Assembly (NCBI GenBank): GCA_964648415.1
Contig: CAZYOC010000160.1
Location: 1 to 10,351, forward strand
Length of the DNA: 10,351 bases
Reading direction: 5' to 3'
From: G963669175 sp964648415
GTDB taxonomy: Bacteria > Electryoneota > Electryoneia > Electryoneales > Electryoneaceae
The notes beneath the pieces were generated by a model. It saw only the letters and a program-made list of their open reading frames with translations. It did no database searches and was not told the origin of the DNA. Every line of letters starts with the position of its first letter. Position 1 is the first letter of the stretch. This document shows, in pieces, positions 1-6,900 of the stretch. The position numbers and the translations under genes are program-made.

Positions 1-20
1 AAAAGTAAAATCCATATGTG

Positions 21-446
21 CTATGACGACATATTTCCGAGAATGACTATATTACCCCAAATGGCGGCCTTGATTGGGACAATATTGCGATACTTTCGTG
101 TATTCTTTTTCAGTAACGTAAAATTGCTGGTCTCTGGCTCAATAGCGAAGATCCGTGCGCCAGGATACTTTCTAGCGAAAAAAATACTGCTCGTGCCGAT
201 ATTGGCTCCCGCATCAATAATTACTCCCGGTTCTGATAAGTCAATATGATCATATTCCCTTCTGTAAAGGCTGCTGATGGCTACTTCTAAATCCGACGTA
301 TTTGTTCGGACATAAACTTGATTGCCGTTTATGCTTATGGACCGTACTATTTCTCTGCCCAATAGCACATCAAGGATGCAAGTATACGCACCCAATCCGT
401 CAATTTCTCCAGGGTATCGCAACAGCTTCTTGAATTTTTTTTGCAC
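21..446 (-). CDS. FkbM-family SAM-dependent methyltransferase, truncated or frameshifted
   Basis: The 141-residue product has the glycine-rich SAM-binding motif I, VIIDAGANIGTSSIFFA (residues 75-91), followed by the acidic strand IFAIEPE with E103, as in FkbM-family (Methyltransf_21) enzymes. These typically O-methylate sugars or polyketide-like products and often lie in glycan biosynthesis loci; the substrate here is unknown. About 70 residues precede motif I, as is usual in the family. The start is GTG at 446, chosen because in-frame TGA and TAA codons lie just upstream and an AGGA ribosome site sits about 6 bases before it. The frame ends at TAG (21-23) after AAIWGN, roughly mid-domain, where family members normally continue for many more residues. 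The next bases in another frame read STYGFYF, resembling the conserved W-G/A-F block at about the right spacing, so a one-base frameshift is likely. It is either a pseudogene or an assembly error. Family call is firm; functionality is doubtful. Confidence 0.8.
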   Translation of the reverse strand: MQKKFKKLLRYPGEIDGLGAYTCILDVLLGREIVRSISINGNQVYVRTNTSDLEVAISSLYRREYDHIDLSEPGVIIDAGANIGTSSIFFARKYPGARIFAIEPETSNFTLLKKNTRKYRNIVPIKAAIWGNIVILGNMSS

Positions 447-522
447 TCGTTATCCTCATGTTTCAGGTGAACGTTTTGAGCTGAGCGGCCGACGATATCT
501 GCACCGGATAATCGAATTATTG

Positions 523-551
523 AAATTAGGCCGCATGCAAACAGGTGTCAA
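523..551 (-). promoter_or_regulatory. Sigma-70-type promoter for the methyltransferase gene
   Basis: On the minus strand a perfect -35 hexamer TTGACA (546-551) is followed after 17 bases by TAATTT (523-528), which keeps the key first, second and last bases of a -10 box. It lies about 77 bases upstream of the GTG start at 446 and points toward it. The spacing is ideal, but the -10 matches only 3 of 6 positions, so activity is inferred. Confidence 0.4.
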
Positions 552-815
552 CCACGAAAGTCAGGATACATCCTGGTGCTGTGCTCGTTTGCCGGCCTGT
601 GCGATGCGCCGTTGCCCCTCGCTCCTGCACACGCATTTTCCCAAAGGCAAGCCTGGGCGGGGCGGCATGTGCATAGCCCGGATAGTTCACGAAACAGGCG
701 GCATGGCCCGGTATGCTGTGCGCTTGAGGGCAGTCTGAAATCACAAACAGCGATGGATGACGCCGGACAAGTCTGCGGTTAAGGCATGCGAGCAAGCCGG
801 GATAGACGCTCCCGA
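552..815. other. Intergenic stretch with no assignable gene
   Basis: Open frames of 70-140 codons exist on both strands here, but none shows a recognisable domain. They overlap one another, and their composition is rich in Cys, Arg and Pro, as expected of non-coding frames in GC-rich DNA. The longest minus-strand frame (526-795, TTG start) has no ribosome site that I can see. The segment lies between the promoter of the methyltransferase gene and the transposase remnant. The transposase similarity stops abruptly near 816, so this DNA may have been joined to it by a deletion or recombination. No function is proposed. Confidence 0.5.
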
Positions 816-959
816 CACGCTCATCGCGATCCAGATCTGGGCGATGACGGCGTTTTCATCGATACCGCAGAAGGTCTTGATCTTCAGGGGCTGCTTGATC
901 CATTTGAAGAAGAGTTCGATCTGCCATCATTGCTTTTACAGGTCGGCGATGACGGTGGC
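816..959 (-). pseudogene. Decayed IS4-family DDE transposase, C-terminal fragment
   Basis: Reading the minus strand from 959 down gives ATVIADL, stop, KQ, stop, then WQIELFFKWIKQPLKIKTF, then GIDENAVIAQIWIAMSV. This is the C-terminal catalytic block of IS4-family transposases of the DDE_Tnp_1 type. The family signature Y-(2)-R-(3)-E-(6)-K is visible at exact spacing: the catalytic Glu codon is at 915-917, while the Tyr position is TAA (936-938) and the Arg position is TGA (927-929). The stops fit single substitutions from TAC or TAT and from CGA. Nothing recognisable is left of the N-terminal domain, the first two catalytic Asp residues or the terminal inverted repeats. The fragment is too short and interrupted to be active and marks an old insertion. 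Identification rests on motif recognition alone. Confidence 0.8.
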
Positions 960-1223
960 CTCCTGGTGCGGCTGGTGACGAGAGGAGCCCATGCCTGTAA
1001 TGGGTCCAGTACTGGAACGTGTTCACACACTACTGGCCAATGCCGGGGTTGGTGTTGATGATGGAGGTTAAGGGGCGCAATCCTGTTCGCCCCTGTTCAC
1101 TCAATGGCTGCGCTACACAGACGGTGCGGACATGGTTTGTGACAATGATCCCTGATAGATGCGCGAAAAGTCAGCGGTCATCATTGGCCGAGGCCAGTAC
1201 AGGACACTGAAGGCATAAGTATG
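960..1223. other. Gene-free stretch downstream of the propeller gene
   Basis: No credible coding frame is seen. It contains a 10-base perfect palindrome CCAGTACTGG (1006-1015) and a hairpin at 1071-1094. It lies upstream, in minus-strand sense, of the transposase fragment and may include further unrecognisable remains of that element. No convincing intrinsic terminator for the minus-strand gene ending at 1224 is visible. Confidence 0.5.
1071..1094. repeat. Perfect 7-bp hairpin, extragenic palindrome
   Basis: AGGGGCG (1071-1077) pairs with CGCCCCT (1088-1094) around a 10-base loop. There is no T-tract on either side, so it is a poor intrinsic terminator. It lies about 130 bases past the stop of the minus-strand propeller gene. 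Its arm CAGGGGCGAA (minus strand, 1086-1095) recurs on the plus strand at 3904-3913, in the hairpin before the oxidoreductase gene. The pair may belong to one family of extragenic palindromes, but ten shared bases can arise by chance. Confidence 0.45.
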
Positions 1224-3401
1224 TCATTTTAACAATGTGACCCGCTTTCTGTCTTGCACCCCGCCAGGACCTGTGAGCGAAATATAATAACTTCCGGATG
1301 GCAGGGCGGCCGCGTTCAGCGTAACACGATTCCTGCCAGACTGCCAGTGGTCGCCCAGAAAGCGCAACACCTCCCGGCCCAATACATTCGTCACCACCAA
1401 GGCATGGTTCGCAACGGATGGTACATGAAACTCGATGGAGCATGTGCTGTTAAAGGGATTGGGATAGACACTGTCTATGTGATAGTCCTGTGGCGCCAAG
1501 GCGATACCTTCGGACGCAGTTTGCTCATTGTCGTTTTCAAACAGATAAATATACAGTTTACATCCATTTACAGCGGCTACTACGTTTTCCTTTTCGTTGA
1601 ACCTCTCGGCATCGCAACGCCATCTCATGAAGTACTGGGACTCTTCCCAAACCAAATCGGGCTGAGTCGGGTCTTCGATATCATAAATGCGCATTTTACC
1701 TACCACAGAGGGGAGGAAAATGTACTTGTCAAAGAGTTCGGAATGGGTGATAACGCCATGACTAACCTGGGGATTCAACTCATTAATTTGCGTAGGTTGC
1801 TCAATGTCTGTTAAATCATAGGTTCGGATGAATCCCAGGTCGCTGATCACAAAGATATAATCATCATAAGGCTCCACGGCAATTGCTGTACCACCGAAAT
1901 CACAGTTCATTGACCAGAGTTGTTCTGGGTACTCAAGATTACTGATATCGTAAAGACTAAGACCATTACCTATGGTAGCCATGAATGAATCCCAAACGCT
2001 AATATTGTAGCTGTCAATTTCACCAATAGTGTTGATAACAGGCGAATCTGGATTGGTTAAATCGACAGATTGAGCATATGTATTATGAAGCGTGCTGGGG
2101 ATATAACATATATTGTTTTGTAGTATATGTTCTGCTTCCCAGAATATGCTGATATCAAGATCAATTTCTCGTATTAAAATGGGATCATTTGGATTTGATG
2201 CGTCGATAATAGAGCATGGGCCATTTTGATTGATCACAACTACGAGTCCGTTTTCAATTTCGATCAATTTCCGTGCTGTTGTTTCAAGTGTGCAGACAAT
2301 CTCTGGCGAGAAGGGGTTATGTATGTCGACCACGATAAGGCCATTGGTGCTCGACACGAAAGCGTAATTCCCTTCGATCGCCACGTCTTCCAGCCAGACG
2401 TCGATCGTATCCGCAAAGACCATTGCCGGGCTTTCTGGATCCGTGAAATCCTGTATCGAGAAATGCATGTCGCAGGCGAGTAGCAGGTTGGCATCATCCA
2501 GCAAAAGCATTCCACGGTAACCGCCATGGTCATACTCGGCTACTTGCTGAATATTCGCAGGATCCGAAAAATCAATCACATGGAGTATGCGGTCATTGGT
2601 AAATAAATATAAGGTCTGGTCACTGGCTTCAATTTTCATTGTGTTGAGCTGGTATCCCTCAAGCGATCCCGATCCGATTTCTACGGGTTCCGGATGAGCG
2701 GTTACATCGTACAGAGTAAACTGATCGCCGTTGCTGACATAGAGAACATTGTTGCTGACCGCCATAGCGGAAAGAGTATCCGGATTGCTGGAGAGGGGAT
2801 ACGAAGATACCAATTCCGGAGAACCGGGTTCATTGATGGAGTAAATCTGTACCTCTTCATTTAGCAGGTGAACAAACAGGTAATTTTCCGAGGTCGCAAA
2901 CGTTGTAATCTCGCCACCCGTGTAGAGTGTGTCGACAACCTGAGGATGTTCAAGGTCGCTGGCATCGTAAATGAGAAACCAGGGATAATGAGGATGCTTG
3001 AGATAAAGCCTTTGGTTTTGAAAGTAATAACCTGAAAAAGGGAGATTGTCAACAATAGATAGATATTGTGGATCAGATGGTGAAGTAATGTCATACACAC
3101 TGTATTGTCGCCATTGTTTTACAATCAGCCGATCCCCAAGCAGTGCTATACCTGTAACAGGCTCTTCGGATTCGATGCGGGTGATTTCATCAGGGTTGGA
3201 CAGGTCGTCCAGGCTTAACACCTTAATAATATTGCCATTCGCTGGAGTATAAAGGTACTCACCGACAACGCAAGGATCTCCGCTGATATACCACTCGTCG
3301 AAAAGGACGCCGGCCAGTTCAAGCTCGAATTCCTGGGCCGGTACAGGCGAAAAGACGAGGAGTGACAAAACGAAACACAGCAGCATGGTCAGGGAACGCA
3401 T
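1224..3401 (-). CDS. Secreted LVIVD-repeat beta-propeller protein with T9SS-type C-terminal sorting domain
   Basis: The 725-residue product starts at ATG 3401. This codon follows GGAGG by 4 bases and begins a clear Sec signal peptide: MRSL, a hydrophobic core LLCFVLSLLVF, and probable cleavage after PVPA. An in-frame TTG start at 3425 would place the signal peptide internally, so it was rejected. About 13 repeats of roughly 45 residues follow, each with a core like YDITSPSDPQYL, VDIHNPFSPEIV or YDLTDIEQPTQI, typical of LVIVD repeats that form beta-propellers. Residues 644-725 begin SVYPNPFNST, contain VLGREVL and LPSGSYY, and end in KRVTLLK; this is the pattern of type A T9SS sorting domains found in FCB-group bacteria. 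In known systems this tag directs export across the outer membrane and anchoring at the surface. No catalytic motif is seen; a binding or scaffold role is inference. It has its own promoter and no co-directional partner. Confidence 0.9.
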   Translation of the reverse strand: MRSLTMLLCFVLSLLVFSPVPAQEFELELAGVLFDEWYISGDPCVVGEYLYTPANGNIIKVLSLDDLSNPDEITRIESEEPVTGIALLGDRLIVKQWRQYSVYDITSPSDPQYLSIVDNLPFSGYYFQNQRLYLKHPHYPWFLIYDASDLEHPQVVDTLYTGGEITTFATSENYLFVHLLNEEVQIYSINEPGSPELVSSYPLSSNPDTLSAMAVSNNVLYVSNGDQFTLYDVTAHPEPVEIGSGSLEGYQLNTMKIEASDQTLYLFTNDRILHVIDFSDPANIQQVAEYDHGGYRGMLLLDDANLLLACDMHFSIQDFTDPESPAMVFADTIDVWLEDVAIEGNYAFVSSTNGLIVVDIHNPFSPEIVCTLETTARKLIEIENGLVVVINQNGPCSIIDASNPNDPILIREIDLDISIFWEAEHILQNNICYIPSTLHNTYAQSVDLTNPDSPVINTIGEIDSYNISVWDSFMATIGNGLSLYDISNLEYPEQLWSMNCDFGGTAIAVEPYDDYIFVISDLGFIRTYDLTDIEQPTQINELNPQVSHGVITHSELFDKYIFLPSVVGKMRIYDIEDPTQPDLVWEESQYFMRWRCDAERFNEKENVVAAVNGCKLYIYLFENDNEQTASEGIALAPQDYHIDSVYPNPFNSTCSIEFHVPSVANHALVVTNVLGREVLRFLGDHWQSGRNRVTLNAAALPSGSYYISLTGPGGVQDRKRVTLLK

Positions 3402-3405
3402 AATG

Positions 3406-3410
3406 CCTCC
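3406..3410 (-). promoter_or_regulatory. Ribosome binding site fixing the propeller gene start
   Basis: GGAGG on the minus strand ends 4 bases before ATG 3401. It decides against the longer in-frame TTG start at 3425. Confidence 0.7.
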
Positions 3411-3453
3411 AGCAAGCAATTGCAAGGGATCAGCCAGTTTACTACAATATGAA

Positions 3454-3481
3454 AGTATAAGGAGGAAGTGCTTTCTTGCAA
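3454..3481 (-). promoter_or_regulatory. Sigma-70-type promoter for the propeller gene
   Basis: On the minus strand TTGCAA (3476-3481, 4 of 6 matches) is followed after 16 bases by TATACT (3454-3459, 5 of 6 matches). The expected transcription start is near 3447, giving a leader of about 46 bases before ATG 3401. The position and the strong -10 box make this a plausible housekeeping promoter. Confidence 0.5.
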
Positions 3482-3574
3482 AGCGAATTACGGATTTTCA
3501 TACTATTTATCACTGAAAAACTCCTCAGGAGACCTCGCCCGGAATCCGTGATCAGAATCGAACAGGAGATCAGT

Positions 3575-3600
3575 AGCGGGACGAGCAACTTGTCCACGCT
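3575..3600. repeat. Strong 11-bp hairpin with one bulge
   Basis: AGCG plus GGACGAG (3575-3585) pairs with CTTGTCC and CGCT (3589-3595 and 3597-3600). There is one bulged A at 3596, one G-T pair and a three-base loop. It is the first of several stacked palindromes in the divergent intergenic region. No T-tract follows, so it does not look like a terminator. Confidence 0.6.
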
Positions 3601-3623
3601 CGAGTCGGTTCACCCGTCCGAAA

Positions 3624-3643
3624 CCCGACAGTAAACTGTCGGG
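3624..3643. repeat. Perfect 8-bp palindrome with TAAA loop
   Basis: CCCGACAG (3624-3631) and CTGTCGGG (3636-3643) are exact inverse complements around TAAA. The compact GC-rich form, in a non-coding region next to other hairpins, suggests an extragenic palindromic (REP-like) repeat or part of a structured RNA. Neither side has a U-run. Confidence 0.65.
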
Positions 3644-3651
3644 CTATACAT

Positions 3652-3684
3652 CCAGCGAATCGGGCCACCCATCCGTCCCGCTGG
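3652..3684. repeat. 6-bp inverted repeat with 21-base loop
   Basis: CCAGCG (3652-3657) pairs with CGCTGG (3679-3684). It directly follows the 8-bp palindrome, so three stem candidates are arranged in tandem within about 110 bases. Taken alone it is weak. Confidence 0.35.
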
Positions 3685-3728
3685 AAGTCCGGAAGTGAAG
3701 TAAGGAACGTACGAGTTCGCTTCTCATG

Positions 3729-3745
3729 CGCCTCTCGAGGAGGCG
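3729..3745. repeat. Perfect 6-bp hairpin
   Basis: CGCCTC (3729-3734) pairs with GAGGCG (3740-3745) around TCGAG. It is the fourth palindrome of the divergent intergenic region, about 90 bases before the proposed oxidoreductase promoter. Confidence 0.45.
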
Positions 3746-3819
3746 GCTCAACTCCCCTCAATCCCACGCGCCACAAGCAAAATCGCTAACAGATTAAACC
3801 CTCCTAACATATTGGTTCC

Positions 3820-3848
3820 TTGAACTTAGCCTCAGACTTTCCGATATT
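3820..3848 (+). promoter_or_regulatory. Candidate promoter for the pyruvate:ferredoxin oxidoreductase gene
   Basis: TTGAAC (3820-3825, 4 of 6) is followed after 17 bases by GATATT (3843-3848, 4 of 6). A start near 3855 would give a leader of about 92 bases. The spacing is ideal but both boxes are imperfect. Confidence 0.35.
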
Positions 3849-3874
3849 GTGTCTCCTTTCACAAGAGGAGAAGT

Positions 3875-3921
3875 ACGTCTGCGTGGAGTAACGTCTACGA
3901 ATGCAGGGGCGAAGCGGCCCC
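3875..3921 (+). promoter_or_regulatory. Oxidoreductase leader: 16-base-spaced direct repeat and hairpin
   Basis: ACGTCTGCG (3875-3883) is repeated as ACGTCTACG (3891-3899) with one mismatch and a 16-base period. A hairpin GGGGC/GCCCC follows (3906-3921, six-base loop). ACGTCTAC also occurs at 7644-7651, just before the start of the barrel-protein gene. The repeat could be an operator or a coincidence. The hairpin lies about 25 bases before the start codon. A GGGAG ribosome site at 3932-3936 is 10 bases from ATG 3947. Confidence 0.3.
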
Positions 3922-3946
3922 GAAACCATACGGGAGAACCATAGCA

Positions 3947-6900
3947 ATGGGTAGGAAGTTTGTCACCATCGACGGCAACGAGGCTGCCGCGTATACAGCG
4001 CATCACATCAACGAGGTGTGCGCGATTTATCCCATTACCCCATCCTCGAATATGGGCGAATGGGCCGATGAATGGTCGGCCAAGGGCCAGAAGAACATCT
4101 GGGGCACGATCCCGGATGTGGCGGAGTTGCAGAGCGAGGGCGGCGCGTCCGCCGCGGTGCACGGCGCATTGCAGACCGGCGCGTTGACCACCACTTTCAC
4201 CGCCTCCCAGGGCCTGCTGCTCATGATCCCGACCATGTTCAAGCTGGCGGGTGAGTTGACCAGCACCGTGTTCCACGTGTCCGCCCGGACCGTGGCCACT
4301 CACGCGCTGTCCATTTTCGGCGACCACAGCGACATCAACGCCGTCCGGCCCACCGGCTTCGCGATGCTGTCCTCCGCGTCGGTGCAGGAAGTCATGGACA
4401 ACGCACTGATCGCCCAGGCCGCCACCCTGGAATCGCGCATCCCCTTTGTGCACTTCTTCGACGGGTTCCGGTTGAGCCACGAGGTCTCCAAGATCGAGCA
4501 GCTCGAAGCCGACGACATGCAGCAGATGATCGACGACAAGCTCGTCCAGGCCCACCGTGAACGCGGCATGAGCCCCGACCGGCCGGTGCTGCGCGGCTCC
4601 AGCCAGAACCCCGACGTCTTCTTCCAGGCTCGGGAAACCGTGAACAAGTACTACGACGCGGTGCCGGAAATCGTGCAGAAGGCCATGGACAAGTTCGCCG
4701 GGATCGTTGGCCGCCAGTATCACCTGTTCGATTACTACGGCGCCCCGGACGCGGAACGTGTGGTGGTGATCATGGGTTCCGGCGCGGGCGCGGCGGAAGA
4801 AGCGGTCAAGTTCATGAACGAGAACAACGGCGAGAATGTCGGCTTGGTGATCGTGCGCTTGTACCGTCCCTTCGCCGCCGAAGCCTTCATCAAGGCGCTG
4901 CCGAAGACGGTGAAGAAGATCGCCGTGCTGGACCGGACGAAAGAGCCGGGCGCGTTGGGCGAGCCGATGCTGCTGGACTGCATCACCGCCATCGAAGACG
5001 CTTACTATGACGGGTATGCTGACTTTGAACAGCGTCCCATCCTGGTCGGCGGCCGGTATGGGCTCTCCTCGAAGGAGTTCACCCCGGCGATGGTCAAGAG
5101 CGTGTACGACGAGCTGAAGAACGACAAGCCGAAGAAGCGTTTCACCATCGGTATCAAGGACGACGTGACCAACACCAGCCTCGACTACGACTCGAGCTTC
5201 ACTACGGAACCCGACGAGCGGTTCTGCGGGCTGTTCTACGGCCTGGGGAGCGACGGGACGGTCGGCGCCAACAAAAACTCGATCAAGATTATCGGCGAAG
5301 GCACCGATTTCAACGCCCAGGGCTACTTCGTGTACGACTCGAAGAAGGCCGGCGCGGTGACGGTCAGCCACCTGCGCTTCGGCAAGGAGCCCATCACCTC
5401 CACCTACCTGGTGAACAACGCCGACTTCGTGGCCTGTCACCAGACCGTGTTCCTCGAGAAATACGAGATGCTCGAGAACGCGAAAGAAGGCGCGACCTTC
5501 CTGCTGAACACGCCGTATCCGGCGGATGAAATCTGGGACACGCTGCCGAAGAAGATGCAGCAGCAGCTCATCGACAAGAAGATGAAGTTCTACGTCATCG
5601 ACGCCTACAAGGTGGCGAAAGAGACCGGCATGGGCGCACGGATCAACACCATCATGCAGACCTGCTTCTTCGCGATCAGCGACGTGCTGCCGAAGGACGA
5701 AGCGATCCAGGCGATCAAGGACGCGATCAAGAAGACCTACGGCAAAAAGGGTGACATGATCGTGAAGATGAACTACAACGCCGTGGATCAGTCGGTGTCC
5801 AACCTGCACGAGGTGAAGATTCCGGACAAGGTCACCAGCGACTTTGAACGTCCGCCAGTGGTGCCGGACGAGGCCCCGGATTACGTGAAGGACGTGCTGG
5901 GCCGCATCATCGCCGGTGAAGGCGATCTGCTGCCGGTGAGCGCGTTTCCGCAGGACGGCACCTTCCCCACGGGCACGACGCAGTGGGAGAAGCGCAACAT
6001 CGCCCTGGAAATCCCGGTGTGGGAAGAGGACATCTGCATTCAGTGCGGTAAATGCGTGCTGGTGTGCCCGCATTCCGCCATCCGCGCCAAGGCTTTCGAT
6101 CCCAAGTACCTGGACGACGCTCCGGAAACCTTCAAGTCTGTCGACCTGCGCGGCAAGGACCACAAGGGCTGGAAGTACACCCTGCAGGTGGCCCCGGAAG
6201 ACTGCACCGGCTGCACGCTGTGTGTCGAGGTCTGCCCCGCCACGGACAAGAAGGACAAAGAAAAGAAGGCGCTCAACATGGCGGACCAGATTCCTCTGCG
6301 TGTCCCCGAGCGCGAAAACTACAAGTACTTCCTGGAGGAGATTCCGGATCTGCCTCGCGGCGAGCTGAAGCTGCACACGGTGAAGGGCGCTCAGTACCTG
6401 GAACCGTTGTTCGAGTACAGCGGCGCCTGCGCGGGCTGCGGCGAGACGCCGTATGTCCGTCTGATGAGCGCGCTGTTCGGCGACCGTGCCGTGATCGGCA
6501 ACGCCACCGGGTGTTCCTCGATTTACGGCGGCAACCTGCCGACCACCCCGTGGACGTTCAACAAGGACGGCCGCGGCCCCTCGTGGAACAACAGCCTGTT
6601 TGAAGACTGCGCCGAGTTCAGCCTGGGCTTCCGTCTGACGCTGGACAAGCAGAACACCTTCGCCAAAGAGCTGCTGAGCGACCTGGCCGGCCAGGTCGGC
6701 GACGGGTTGATGACGGGCATCATGGAAGCCGACCAGTCCACAGAGCAGGGCATCATCGAGCAGCGTGAACGGATCGACGCCCTGATGGGCAAGCTGAAGG
6801 ACATCGACGATCCGAAGGCTCGCAACCTGGAGAGCGTGGCGGGCGCGCTGGTGAAGAAGAGCGTGTGGGGCATCGGCGGCGACGGCTGGGCGTACGACAT

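Noticed and set aside
526..795. An 89-codon minus-strand frame next to the transposase fragment
   Set aside because: It uses a TTG start without a visible ribosome site, has no recognised motif and overlaps promoter sequence; kept only as unassigned DNA.
1169..1223. Terminator for the minus-strand propeller gene
   Set aside because: TGGCC/GGCCA has only two bases between its arms and no adjacent U-run. No convincing terminator was found.
3570..3776. A 68-codon minus-strand frame in the divergent intergenic region
   Set aside because: The frame is crossed by four perfect or near-perfect hairpins and shows no domain; its openness looks like a by-product of the palindromic repeat.
3847..3870. 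Possible RNA pseudoknot: TTGTG/CACAA interleaved with CTCCT/AGGAG
   Set aside because: The loops are only one or two bases, too short to span five-base stems together, and the first arm overlaps the proposed -10 box, so it is probably not transcribed as a unit.
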